This document shows positions 6,361-14,952 of a DNA stretch of 20,416 bases, piece after piece. The stretch comes from JAYRSJ01 sp041920215 (GTDB lineage: Bacteria > Pseudomonadota > Gammaproteobacteria > Burkholderiales > Burkholderiaceae_C). The notes under the pieces were generated by a model that was not told the origin of the DNA, ran no database searches, and worked only from the letters and a program-made list of their open reading frames with translations. A program made the position numbers and the translations under genes. The DNA lies in the NCBI GenBank assembly GCA_041920215.1, contig JAYRSJ010000042.1, positions 1 through 20,416 on the forward strand, written 5' to 3'. Position 1 is the first letter of the stretch. Every line of letters starts with the position of its first letter.

Positions 6361-6404
6361 CCAGCAAAAAGGCCGCGCGTCAGCGCGGCCTTTTTTTTGC
6401 TGGG
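6361..6404. terminator. Strong bidirectional terminator between tusA and galU
   Basis: AAAAAGGCCGCGC (6366-6378) pairs with GCGCGGCCTTTTT (6383-6395) around a 4-nt loop, with eight T's in all (6391-6398). CCAGC (6361-6365) and GCTGG (6399-6403) extend the symmetry outside the A/T tracts. It lies 20 nt after the tusA stop and 20 nt beyond the galU stop, so it serves both converging transcripts. Confidence 0.95.
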
Positions 6405-6424
6405 TTCAAGCCGCCAGTGGCGTC

Positions 6425-7300
6425 TCAGATCTCCAGGCTGCGCAGATAGTCGCGGAAGCCCGGCCCCAGCTGCGGGTGGGCCAAGGCCAGCTCCACATTC
6501 GCCTGCAGAAAGCCTTCCTTGGAGCCGCAGTCGTAGCGCTTGCCGTCATAGCGGTAGGCAAACACCTTCTCGCGTCGCAGCAGGCCGGCGATGCCGTCGG
6601 TCAGCTGGATCTCCCCGCCAACGCCGCGGGGCTGATTGGCAATTTCGTGGAAGACGCCGGGCGTCAGGATGTAGCGCCCGGCCACGCCCAGACGCGAAGG
6701 GGCGTCCTCGGGGGCCGGTTTCTCGACGATGCGGCTGACATCGATCAGCTGCTCGTTGACTGCGGTGCCGGCGACGATGCCATAACGCCTTGTATGCTCG
6801 GCCGGCACTTCCTGCACGGCCAAGATGGAGGCGCGCCATTCAGCGAACTGCTCGACCATCTGCTTTAGGACAGGCTGACCATGGGCCGGGCCGACCATCA
6901 GATCGTCGGCCAGCAGCACGGCAAAGGGCTCGCGGCCTATCAGGCGCTGGGCGCAGAGCACCGCATGGCCCAGGCCCAAGGCCTGGGCCTGGCGCACATA
7001 GATGCACTCCATATCGTCCGGCTTGACGCTGCGCACGACCTCCAGCAGCTCCTGCTTGCCCGCCTGTTCGAGGGCTACTTCCAACTCGAAAGTCATGTCA
7101 AAGTGATCCTCGATCGGCCGCTTGTGGCGGCCGGTCACGAAGATCATTTCCCGAACTCCGGCGGCATAGGCCTCCTCAACGGCATACTGGATCAGCGGCT
7201 TGTCCACCACCGGCAGCATCTCTTTGGGCTGTGCCTTGGTGGCAGGCAGAAAGCGCGTGCCAAGGCCGGCTACCGGGAAGATCGCTTTGGTGACCATCAT
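6425..7300 (-). CDS. galU: UTP-glucose-1-phosphate uridylyltransferase
   Basis: It makes UDP-glucose from UTP and glucose 1-phosphate in the cytoplasm, feeding LPS, capsule and other glycan synthesis. The 291 residues match GalU. The nucleotide-binding GLGTRFLPATKAQPKEMLP (12-30) and VVDKPLIQYAVEEA (31-44) are typical. LADDLM carries the metal-binding aspartate region, VEKPAPEDAPS and GGEIQLTDG are present, and YDGKRYDCGSKEGFLQA is the GalU C-terminal signature. Two adjacent ATGs (7300, 7297) fit the family N-terminus; an in-frame ATG at 7330 would add ten non-conserved residues. It is divergent from the hydroxyacid dehydrogenase homologue across 80 bp and converges on tusA with a shared terminator. 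Confidence 0.96.
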   Translation of the reverse strand: MMVTKAIFPVAGLGTRFLPATKAQPKEMLPVVDKPLIQYAVEEAYAAGVREMIFVTGRHKRPIEDHFDMTFELEVALEQAGKQELLEVVRSVKPDDMECIYVRQAQALGLGHAVLCAQRLIGREPFAVLLADDLMVGPAHGQPVLKQMVEQFAEWRASILAVQEVPAEHTRRYGIVAGTAVNEQLIDVSRIVEKPAPEDAPSRLGVAGRYILTPGVFHEIANQPRGVGGEIQLTDGIAGLLRREKVFAYRYDGKRYDCGSKEGFLQANVELALAHPQLGPGFRDYLRSLEI

Positions 7301-7380
7301 GTCCGTAAACTCACAAAGTTCGGGGCGCATTGTTGCATGGGCCTGTTCTTGAGAAATGAAAGCAGCGGTATCGCGCGACC

Positions 7381-8358
7381 ATGAGGCTATTGATTCTTGA
7401 ACCGCTGGAAACCGAGGTCATGCAATGGCTGGGTGAGCGTCATGCCGTTCAGTTCGCGCCCGCACTGGCAGAGGACGGTGCCGGCCTGCGCGAGGCTTTG
7501 CACCAAGTCCATGGCCTGATTCTGCCGCCCCATGTGGCGGTCGATGCGGCGCTGCTGCGCGCTGCCCCCCGTTTGCGGGTCATAGGCCGCTTCAGCGCCG
7601 GGGTCGAGAACATCGATATGGAGGCCTGCCGCAAGGCCCAGGTGGAGCTGGTGCGCAGCCTGACCGCCACCGCCAGCGCGGAGGCTGAGTTCGTCATTGC
7701 CGCGCTGCTGAGCCTGCTGCGGCGTGTGCCGATACAGAGTAGCGACGGCATGCTGGTGGGCCGCGAGCTGGGCTGCTGCACCGTGGGTCTGATCGGCATG
7801 AGCCCGGCGGCACGCATGCTGGCCCAGCTGCTGCCGGCCTTTGGCACCCGGGTGGTCGGCTACGACCCCAGCCTGCATCACAGCGAGCCGCTGTGGGTGC
7901 AATGGGGCATAGAGCCGCTGCAGCTGCGCGAGCTGATGGAGCAGAGCGACGCGCTCAGCGTGCAGCTGGCCTATTTCCAACGCTACCGTGGTCTGCTGGG
8001 CGAGCGGGTGCTGGGCTTTGCCAAGCCGGGCCAGGTGCTGGTCAGCATTGCCCATTCGGCGGTGTTCGACGAGCGTGCGCTGGCGGCGGCCCTGGGCAGC
8101 GGTCGCCCGCTGGCCGCCTGGTTCGACAGCCTGGAGCCCGGGCTCACCGAGCCGGGACAGGTGCTGCACGGCCTGCCCAATCTGCAGGTGACGCCGCGGC
8201 TGGCAGCCACCACCCGCGAGTCGCGGGTGCGTGCCGCCTGGGCGGTGGCGCGCCGCATCGACGAGCTGCTGGCCGTGCAGCCAGAGCCGCCCGCCGAGTT
8301 TCGCGCTACCTATCCTGCCGAGCTGCCCGAGTCCGCAGCCGCTCCTCGCTGGCGTTGA
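7381..8358 (+). CDS. D-isomer-specific 2-hydroxyacid dehydrogenase homologue with altered catalytic residues
   Basis: The 325-residue protein has the two-lobed plan of NAD-dependent D-2-hydroxyacid dehydrogenases (SerA-like). It has an N-terminal lobe with RVIGRFSAGVENID (66-79), an EFVIAALLSLLRR helix (103-115) and a Rossmann lobe (about 130-275). Key positions differ from the family. The dinucleotide loop is GMSPAA (139-144) instead of GxGxxG. The catalytic Arg of the 'ARG..vD' motif is His225 in VSIAHSAVFDE. The catalytic His of 'TPHiaG' is Arg273 in VTPRLAATT. Glu252 in FDSLEP keeps the third catalytic position. Asp162 still ends the second Rossmann strand. It may be inactive, regulatory, or chemically altered. 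ATG 7381 is the first start; it converges on valS with 9 nt between stops and no terminator in between. Confidence 0.82.
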   Translation: MRLLILEPLETEVMQWLGERHAVQFAPALAEDGAGLREALHQVHGLILPPHVAVDAALLRAAPRLRVIGRFSAGVENIDMEACRKAQVELVRSLTATASAEAEFVIAALLSLLRRVPIQSSDGMLVGRELGCCTVGLIGMSPAARMLAQLLPAFGTRVVGYDPSLHHSEPLWVQWGIEPLQLRELMEQSDALSVQLAYFQRYRGLLGERVLGFAKPGQVLVSIAHSAVFDERALAAALGSGRPLAAWFDSLEPGLTEPGQVLHGLPNLQVTPRLAATTRESRVRAAWAVARRIDELLAVQPEPPAEFRATYPAELPESAAAPRWR

Positions 8359-8367
8359 GAAGCGGCT

Positions 8368-11196
8368 TCAGCGGGCCTGCAGCTGTTCGAGCTGCGCGCG
8401 CAAGCGCGTCACGGTGTTGCTGAAGTCGGCGATGCGCTGACGCTCCTGCTCCACCACCGCGGCCGGGGCGCGCGCCACAAAGCTTTCATTGCCGAGCTTG
8501 GCCTGGGCCTTGCCTACCTCGCCCTCCAGTCGGGCGATTTCCTTGGCCAGACGGGCGCGCTCGGCCTCCACATCGATCTCGACCTTGAAGGCCAGCCGCG
8601 CAGCGCCATGCACCAGCACCGGCGACAGGCGGGTGGCCGCATTGAAGGCCGCCTCGTCGACGATGACCTGCACGTCCGACAGTTTGGCAAGCACCTTGAG
8701 GGCCGCGGCCGCTTCGACGATGAAGCCGGTGTCGCCGCCCACCAGCAGCGGCACGCGGTCGGAGGGGGATAGACCCATCTCGCTGCGCAGGCTGCGGCAG
8801 GTGCCGACCACCGACTTCAGCTGCGTCACCCAGGCGATGGCGGCCTCGTCAATGCGCTCGGGCTGGGCCACCGGATAAGCGGCAGTCGCCAGGTAGTCGC
8901 TGGTCTTGCGGCCGGCGATCGGGGCCACGGTCTGCCACAGCTCCTCGGTGATGAAGGGCGCTACCGGGTGCAGCAGGCGCAGGATGGTCTCCAGCACGCG
9001 GATCAGGGTGCGGCGCGTGGCGCGCGCCTCGGCCTCACCACCGACCTGGATCTGCACCTTGGCGATTTCCAGATACCAGTCGCAGTACTCGTCCCAGACG
9101 AAGCTGTAGATCGCGTTGGCGACATTGTCCAGGCGGTAGTCGGCGAAGCCCTGGGCCACGGCGGACTCGACCTTCTGTAGCTCGCTGACGATCCAGCGGT
9201 CGGCCTGCGAGAACTGGTTGTAGCCCGGCGGGCATTGGCCCGGTTCGTGCGCCAGGCCGCAGTCCTGGCCCTCGCAGTTCATCAGCACGAAGCGGGTGGC
9301 GTTCCAGAGCTTGTTGCAGAAGTTGCGGTAGCCCTCGCAGCGTTTGGAGTCGAAGTTGACGCTGCGGCCCAGGGTCGCCATCGCCGCGAAGGTGAAGCGC
9401 AGCGCGTCGGCGCCATAGCCGGGGATGCCCTCGGGAAATTCCTTCTCGGTGGCCTTGCGCACCTTGGGCGCGTTCTCGGGCTTGCGCAGGCCCTGGCTGC
9501 GCTTGTCCAGCAGCTCGGGCAGGGCGATGCCGTCGATCAGATCCACCGGGTCCAGCACATTGCCCTCGGACTTGCTCATCTTCTTGCCTTGGGCGTCGAG
9601 CACCAGGCCGTGGATGTAGACGTGCTTGAAGGGCACCTTGCCGGTGAAATGCTTGCTCATCATGATCATCCGAGCGACCCAGAAGAAGATGATGTCGTAG
9701 CCGGTCACCAGCACGGAGCTGGGCAGGAACAGGTCCTGCTCCAGGGTCTTGGCCGGCCAGCCCAGCGTGGAGAAGGGCACCAGGGCAGAGGAGTACCAGG
9801 TGTCCAGCACATCCTCGTCGCGGGTCAGGGTCTTGCCGGGAGCAAGCTTGTCCGCCTGGGCCTGCGCCTCGGCCTCGTTGCGGGCGACATAGACCCGGCC
9901 GTCCTCGTCGTACCAGGCCGGGATCTGGTGGCCCCACCAGAGCTGGCGCGAGATGCACCAGTCCTGGATGTTCTTCATCCACTGGTTGTAGGTGTTGACC
10001 CAGTTCTCGGGCACGAACTTGACTTCGCCGCTGGACACCGCCTCGATCGCTTCTTCCGCGATCGACTTGCCGTTGGCGCCGGCCTTGCTCATCGCGACGA
10101 ACCACTGGTCGGTCAGCATGGGTTCGATCACCTGGCCGGTGCGGGCGCAGCGCGGCACCATCAGCTTGTGCTTCTTCACCTCGACCAGCAGGCCTTGCTC
10201 CTCCAACTGGGCAACGATCTTCTTGCGCGCGACGAAGCGGTCCAGGCCCAGGTACTCGGCCGGTATGTCCGTGGCCTCAGCGTGGCTGACCTTGGCTTCC
10301 AGATCGAAGATGGTCAGCATCGGCAGCTGATGACGCAGGCCGACCTGGTAGTCGTTCTGGTCGTGCGCGGGCGTCACCTTGACGACGCCGGTGCCGAATT
10401 CCTTGTCCACATAGTCGTCGGCGATTACCGGCACCCGTCGGCCGGTGATGGGCAGCCTGACCTGCTGGCCGATCAGGTGGCGGTAGCGCTCGTCCTCTGG
10501 ATGCACCATCACCGCGGTATCGCCCAGCATGGTCTCAGGGCGGGTGGTGGCCACCACCAGCGACTCCGTGCCCTCGGCCAGCGGATAGCGGATATGCCAT
10601 AGCGAGCCGTCTTCCTCCTCGCTCTCGACCTCCAGGTCGGAAACGGCCGACTTCAGCACCGGGTCCCAGCTGACCAGCCGCTTGCCGCGGTAGATCAGGC
10701 CTTCCTCGTAGAGGCGCACAAAGGTCTCGGTGACGACGCCCGAGAGCTTCTCGTCCATCGTGAAGTACTCGTGGTCCCAGGACACCGAATCGCCCATGCG
10801 ACGCATCTGTTGGGTGATGGTGTTGCCGCTGTGCTCCTTCCACTCCCAGACACGGGCGACGAAGTTCTTGCGGCCCAGGTCATGGCGGCTCTGGCCCTTC
10901 TCCTGCAACTGGCGCTCCACCACGATCTGCGTGGCGATGCCGGCATGGTCGGTGCCCGGCACCCACAGCGTGTTGTGGCCGCGCATGCGGTGGTAGCGCG
11001 TCAACGAGTCCATGATGGTCTGGTTGAAGGCATGGCCCATATGCAGCGTGCCGGTGACGTTGGGCGGCGGCAGCTGGATGCAGAAGGACTCGCGCGCCAC
11101 ATCCAGGCTGGGCTGGTACAGGCCCTTGGCTTCCCACAAGGGGCCCCAATGGGCTTCGATGGCGGCGGGTTCAAAGGACTTCGCGAGTTCGGTCAT
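8368..11196 (-). CDS. valS: Valyl-tRNA synthetase
   Basis: This cytoplasmic class I aminoacyl-tRNA synthetase charges tRNA-Val and hydrolyses misacylated Thr-tRNA. The 942 residues match bacterial ValRS. PPPNVTGTLHMGHAF (43-57) contains the HIGH-type motif HMGH (52-55), and GKKMSKSEGN contains KMSKS (539-543). The CP1 editing domain (about 190-345) shows TTRPETMLGDTAV (217-229) and TPAHDQND (275-282). The anticodon-binding helical domain follows the catalytic core. A C-terminal coiled coil (about 870-942) is rich in Glu, Lys, Arg and Ala. The ATG at 11196 fits the MTELAKSFEP-type N-terminus; no Shine-Dalgarno is clear. A candidate -10 lies about 60 nt upstream. It converges on the hydroxyacid dehydrogenase homologue. 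Confidence 0.98.
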   Translation of the reverse strand: MTELAKSFEPAAIEAHWGPLWEAKGLYQPSLDVARESFCIQLPPPNVTGTLHMGHAFNQTIMDSLTRYHRMRGHNTLWVPGTDHAGIATQIVVERQLQEKGQSRHDLGRKNFVARVWEWKEHSGNTITQQMRRMGDSVSWDHEYFTMDEKLSGVVTETFVRLYEEGLIYRGKRLVSWDPVLKSAVSDLEVESEEEDGSLWHIRYPLAEGTESLVVATTRPETMLGDTAVMVHPEDERYRHLIGQQVRLPITGRRVPVIADDYVDKEFGTGVVKVTPAHDQNDYQVGLRHQLPMLTIFDLEAKVSHAEATDIPAEYLGLDRFVARKKIVAQLEEQGLLVEVKKHKLMVPRCARTGQVIEPMLTDQWFVAMSKAGANGKSIAEEAIEAVSSGEVKFVPENWVNTYNQWMKNIQDWCISRQLWWGHQIPAWYDEDGRVYVARNEAEAQAQADKLAPGKTLTRDEDVLDTWYSSALVPFSTLGWPAKTLEQDLFLPSSVLVTGYDIIFFWVARMIMMSKHFTGKVPFKHVYIHGLVLDAQGKKMSKSEGNVLDPVDLIDGIALPELLDKRSQGLRKPENAPKVRKATEKEFPEGIPGYGADALRFTFAAMATLGRSVNFDSKRCEGYRNFCNKLWNATRFVLMNCEGQDCGLAHEPGQCPPGYNQFSQADRWIVSELQKVESAVAQGFADYRLDNVANAIYSFVWDEYCDWYLEIAKVQIQVGGEAEARATRRTLIRVLETILRLLHPVAPFITEELWQTVAPIAGRKTSDYLATAAYPVAQPERIDEAAIAWVTQLKSVVGTCRSLRSEMGLSPSDRVPLLVGGDTGFIVEAAAALKVLAKLSDVQVIVDEAAFNAATRLSPVLVHGAARLAFKVEIDVEAERARLAKEIARLEGEVGKAQAKLGNESFVARAPAAVVEQERQRIADFSNTVTRLRAQLEQLQAR

Positions 11197-11258
11197 GGTG
11201 TGGCGTTGGGCGCCGAGGACGGCGCGGCGCGTGGGTGTTGCTCAGGGAATGGTGGGCG

Positions 11259-11264
11259 ATTGTA
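11259..11264 (-). promoter_or_regulatory. Candidate -10 element for valS
   Basis: TACAAT on the minus strand matches TATAAT in five of six bases and would give a leader of about 55 nt before the valS ATG. No matching -35 hexamer is recognisable, so the call is tentative. Confidence 0.3.
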
Positions 11265-11283
11265 GGTGGCGGCACAGCCGCTG

Positions 11284-11324
11284 CGCCTAGCACAGAAGGC
11301 TGGCGCGAGCAGATTCCCTAGGCG
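11284..11324. repeat. Spaced inverted repeat CGCCTAG/CTAGGCG in the valS-ene-reductase intergenic region
   Basis: CGCCTAG (11284-11290) and CTAGGCG (11318-11324) are perfect 7-bp inverted repeats 27 nt apart. Each contains CTAG, a tetranucleotide usually rare in bacterial genomes. The pair lies 68 nt before the ene-reductase ATG and 87 nt before the valS ATG, so it could bind a regulator of either gene. Confidence 0.35.
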
Positions 11325-11392
11325 GGCAAGATGTGATGGCGGGGTGTAAGGTTGTGCCCCTGTTCATGCCACATCAACAAACAAGCCCACCC

Positions 11393-12448
11393 ATGCTGTC
11401 CAGCCCTCTGAAACTCGGTGCCCTGACCCTGCCCAACCGCTTGCTGATGGCGCCGCTGACCCGCACCCGCGCCAGCGCCGGCCATATGCCCAATGCGCTG
11501 ATGGCCGAGTACTACGCTCAGCGTGCCAGCGCCGGCCTGATCATCACCGAGTGCACGATGGTGATGCCGGCGACCTCGGCCTTCGGCGCCGACCCCGGCA
11601 TCTACAACGAGGCCCAGGTCCAGGCTTGGCGCCAGGTGGCCGAGGCGGTGCATGCCCAGGGCGGCCGGGTCTTCATGCAGATCTGGCATGCCGGTCGTGC
11701 GGCGCACCCGGCGCTCAACGACGGGGCCGAGACGGTGTCGGCCAGCGCCCTGGCCATCGATGGCGATGTCCATACCCCCAGTGGCAAGCAGGCGCATGTG
11801 ACACCGCGCGCGCTGCGCGCCGACGAGATCCCGGCCATCGTGGCGGCCTATGCCGAGGCTGCGCGCCGCGCCATCGCTGCCGGCTTCGACGGGGTCGAGG
11901 TGCATGGCGCCAACGGCTATCTGATCGACCAGTTTCTGCGCGATGGCAGCAACCAGCGCGACGATGCCTACGGCGGTTCGATGGCCAGGCGCGCGCGTTT
12001 CCTGTTCGAGGTGCTCGAAGCCGTCTGCGCCGCCATCGGCGCCGAGCGTGTCGGCCTGCGTCTGTCGCCGCTGAACAGCTACAATAGCATGAAGGACAGC
12101 GATCCGCTGGCCCTGACCGCCTTCCTGGCCGAGCAGCTGAATCGCTTCAAGCTGGCTTATCTGCACCTGATGCGCGCCGATTTCTTTGGCCTGCAAAAGG
12201 CCGACGTGGTGCCGGTGGCGCGCCAGCACTACCGCGGCGTGCTGATCGGCAATATGGGCTATGGCGCCGAGGAGGCGCAGCAGGCGATCGAGGCCGGGCA
12301 ACTCGACGCGGTCGCCTTCGGCACCGGCTTCCTGGCCAACCCCGATCTGCCCCAGCGCGTGGCCAGCGGCGCGGCCTGGAACGCCCCCGACCCCAGCACC
12401 TTCTACACGCCGGGCCCCAAGGGCTATATCGACTATCCGACGCTGTGA
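11393..12448 (+). CDS. Old Yellow Enzyme family alkene reductase (N-ethylmaleimide reductase type)
   Basis: This FMN-dependent TIM-barrel enzyme is predicted to reduce activated alkenes, nitro compounds or related electrophiles with NAD(P)H in the cytoplasm. The 351 residues from ATG 11393 give the family N-terminus (SPLKLGALTLPNRLLMAPLT). Thr23 in MAPLTRTRA is at the FMN-tuning position. MQIWHAGR (95-102) is conserved. The active-site His171, Asn174 and Tyr176 lie in VEVHGANGYLIDQFL, and RDDAYGGS follows. The C-terminal flavin phosphate loop reads AFGTGFLANPDLP, with Thr in place of the Arg common in NemA/PETN reductase. ATGs at 11333 and 11366 would add non-homologous residues. It is divergent from valS and converges on guaC. 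No TetR/NemR repressor gene is adjacent. Confidence 0.93.
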   Translation: MLSSPLKLGALTLPNRLLMAPLTRTRASAGHMPNALMAEYYAQRASAGLIITECTMVMPATSAFGADPGIYNEAQVQAWRQVAEAVHAQGGRVFMQIWHAGRAAHPALNDGAETVSASALAIDGDVHTPSGKQAHVTPRALRADEIPAIVAAYAEAARRAIAAGFDGVEVHGANGYLIDQFLRDGSNQRDDAYGGSMARRARFLFEVLEAVCAAIGAERVGLRLSPLNSYNSMKDSDPLALTAFLAEQLNRFKLAYLHLMRADFFGLQKADVVPVARQHYRGVLIGNMGYGAEEAQQAIEAGQLDAVAFGTGFLANPDLPQRVASGAAWNAPDPSTFYTPGPKGYIDYPTL

Positions 12449-12473
12449 CCGGCAGCGCACCGGTGTGAAAAGG

Positions 12474-12510
12474 GAAAGGGGCCGAGAGCCCCCTTTCTTT
12501 CTTTCTTTCT
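12474..12510 (+). terminator. Terminator of the ene-reductase gene with a CTTT tandem repeat as its tail
   Basis: GAAAGGGG (12474-12481) pairs with CCCCTTTC within 12490-12497 around a short loop. The T-rich tail is four and a half copies of CTTT (12493-12510). It begins 25 nt after the ene-reductase stop. The guaC stop on the other strand is at 12572, so the repeat lies between convergent genes and outside both reading frames. Confidence 0.7.
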
Positions 12511-12571
12511 GGAGAGGATCGGCGGTTTGGCTGTGCTTCGCTTCGCCGGAACGCGGGACCAGAACCAAGCG

Positions 12572-13549
12572 TTACATGAACAAGTGCTCGCCCGCGTTCT
12601 CCCCGCCGAGGATCACGTAGTTGACCTTTCTGAGGTCGGCCAGCTGGCGGCCGCCGGCATAGGAGATCGAGCTTTGCAGGTCCTCCTGCATCTCGCGCAT
12701 GGTGTCGGCGAACAAGCCCTTGACCGGCTCCAGGATGCGCTTGCCCTCCACATGCTTGTACTCGCCCTTGTTGAAGTCCGAGGCCGAGCCGTAGTACTCC
12801 TTGTAGCGCTTGCCGTCGACCTCGACCGTCTGCCCGGGCGATTCCTCGTGACCGGCGAACAGCGAACCGATCATCACCATCGCCGCGCCGAAGCGCACGC
12901 TCTTGGCGATATCGCCGTGATGGCGTATGCCCCCGTCGGCGACGATGGGCTTGGTGGCCACGCGGGCGCACCACTTCAGCGCCGACAGCTGCCAGCCACC
13001 GGTGCCGAAGCCGGTCTTGAGCCGGGTGATGCAGACCTTGCCCGGGCCTATGCCCACCTTGGTGGCGTCGGCGCCCCAGGTCTCCAGATCGATCACGCCC
13101 TCGGGCGTACCCACATTGCCGGCGATCACGAAGGTATCGGGCAGGCGGTTCTTGATATGGCCGATCATGCGCTGCACGCTGTCGGCATGGCCGTGGGCGA
13201 TGTCTATCGTGATGTAGTCGGCCCCCAGACCCTCGGCCGCCAGACGGTCGATCAGCGCAAAGTCGGCCGCCTTGACACCGGCGCTGATCGAGACGATCAG
13301 CCCCTTGTCGCGCATGCGGCGGGCGTAGGCCACATTGTCCAGGTCGAAGCGGTGCATGACGTAGAAATAGCCATTGGCCGCCATCCATTCGGTCAGCGCT
13401 TCATCCACCACCGTCTTCATATTGGCCGGCACCACCGGCAGCTTGAAGCGATGCTTGCCGAAGGCGATCGAGGTGTCGCAGTCGGCCCGGCTCTCCACCC
13501 GGCACTTGCGGGGCAGCAGCAGGATGTTGTCGTAGTCGAAGATTTCCAT
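12572..13549 (-). CDS. guaC: GMP reductase
   Basis: It converts GMP to IMP with NADPH and release of ammonium, in cytoplasmic purine salvage and interconversion. The 325 residues match the GuaC length of about 325-350 and are much shorter than IMP dehydrogenase, as the CBS domains are absent. The N-terminus FDYDNILLLPRK is typical. The catalytic Cys173 lies in GIGPGKVCITRLKTGFG, and the following TGGWQ is GMP-reductase-like. Purine-binding elements include VADGGIRHHGDIAKS (203-217) and MIGSLFAGHEESPG (226-239). C-terminal GSASDFNKGEY follows. ATG 13549 was chosen because the upstream extension to 13735 is non-homologous and covers the promoter region. It is divergent from a KASIII gene across 264 bp that contains a candidate -10, a leader hairpin and a large dyad. 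Confidence 0.96.
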   Translation of the reverse strand: MEIFDYDNILLLPRKCRVESRADCDTSIAFGKHRFKLPVVPANMKTVVDEALTEWMAANGYFYVMHRFDLDNVAYARRMRDKGLIVSISAGVKAADFALIDRLAAEGLGADYITIDIAHGHADSVQRMIGHIKNRLPDTFVIAGNVGTPEGVIDLETWGADATKVGIGPGKVCITRLKTGFGTGGWQLSALKWCARVATKPIVADGGIRHHGDIAKSVRFGAAMVMIGSLFAGHEESPGQTVEVDGKRYKEYYGSASDFNKGEYKHVEGKRILEPVKGLFADTMREMQEDLQSSISYAGGRQLADLRKVNYVILGGENAGEHLFM

Positions 13550-13667
13550 GTGTCCAAGTTCGCATAGTCGGGGTGCGTTGCATGCAGTGCACCACCTGGG
13601 CTGCGAGCGCTTGACTTGGCCGACCGGCTGGCGCCGCGAAACCATGCAGCGGGGCATGGAGCGGACA

Positions 13668-13710
13668 CAAAAAACCGGACACCAAAATTTGGGCCCGGTG
13701 ATTGATTCTA
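13668..13710 (-). promoter_or_regulatory. Candidate guaC promoter -10 and early leader hairpin with U-tract
   Basis: On the minus strand TAGAAT (13705-13710) matches TATAAT in five of six bases. About 7 nt later begins a hairpin. ACCGG (13695-13699) pairs with CCGGT (13674-13678), the nested CCAAATTTTGG palindrome (13682-13692) lies inside, and the T-tract TTTTTT (13669-13674) follows. It lies about 120 nt before the guaC ATG. It could be an operator palindrome at the start site or an early attenuator. A TTGCGC lies 19 nt upstream of the -10, a poor -35. Confidence 0.4.
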
Positions 13711-13729
13711 CGCGCATGCAGGGTCGGCA

Positions 13730-13759
13730 GCGCAAGCCGAGCGATCGCTACACTTGCGC
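13730..13759. promoter_or_regulatory. 30-bp dyad, candidate operator between guaC and KASIII
   Basis: Outer arms GCGCAAG (13730-13736) and CTTGCGC (13753-13759) are perfectly inverted, and the centre AGCGATCGCT (13740-13749) is itself a perfect palindrome on the same axis. Twelve of fifteen base pairs are symmetric about 13744/13745. It lies 54 nt before the KASIII ATG and overlaps the best -35-like hexamer for guaC, as expected of an operator for a dimeric regulator. The protein is unknown. Confidence 0.5.
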
Positions 13760-13813
13760 CACCTCGCCGGGCTGCGAGCCTTTTCGCGGCCCGGGCATCA
13801 GGATCTTCAAGCC

Positions 13814-14935
<1,122 letters not shown>

Positions 14936-14952
14936 GGCGGCCGCCCGTCGAG

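Noticed and set aside
9235..10602. 455-residue plus-strand open frame
   Set aside because: It is wholly antisense to valS, whose motifs are unmistakable.
12493..12510. CTTT repeat as a phase-variation switch
   Set aside because: It lies outside both reading frames and beyond the stop codons of two convergent genes, so slippage cannot shift a frame or promoter spacing.
13740..13749. GCGATCGC as a HIP1-like repeat element
   Set aside because: Only one copy was noticed; it is better explained as the centre of the larger dyad at 13730-13759.
14937..14946. GGCGGCCGCC palindrome between the convergent KASIII and PBP1A genes
   Set aside because: A perfect 10-bp palindrome but with no T-tract on either side; expected by chance in GC-rich DNA and not a convincing terminator.
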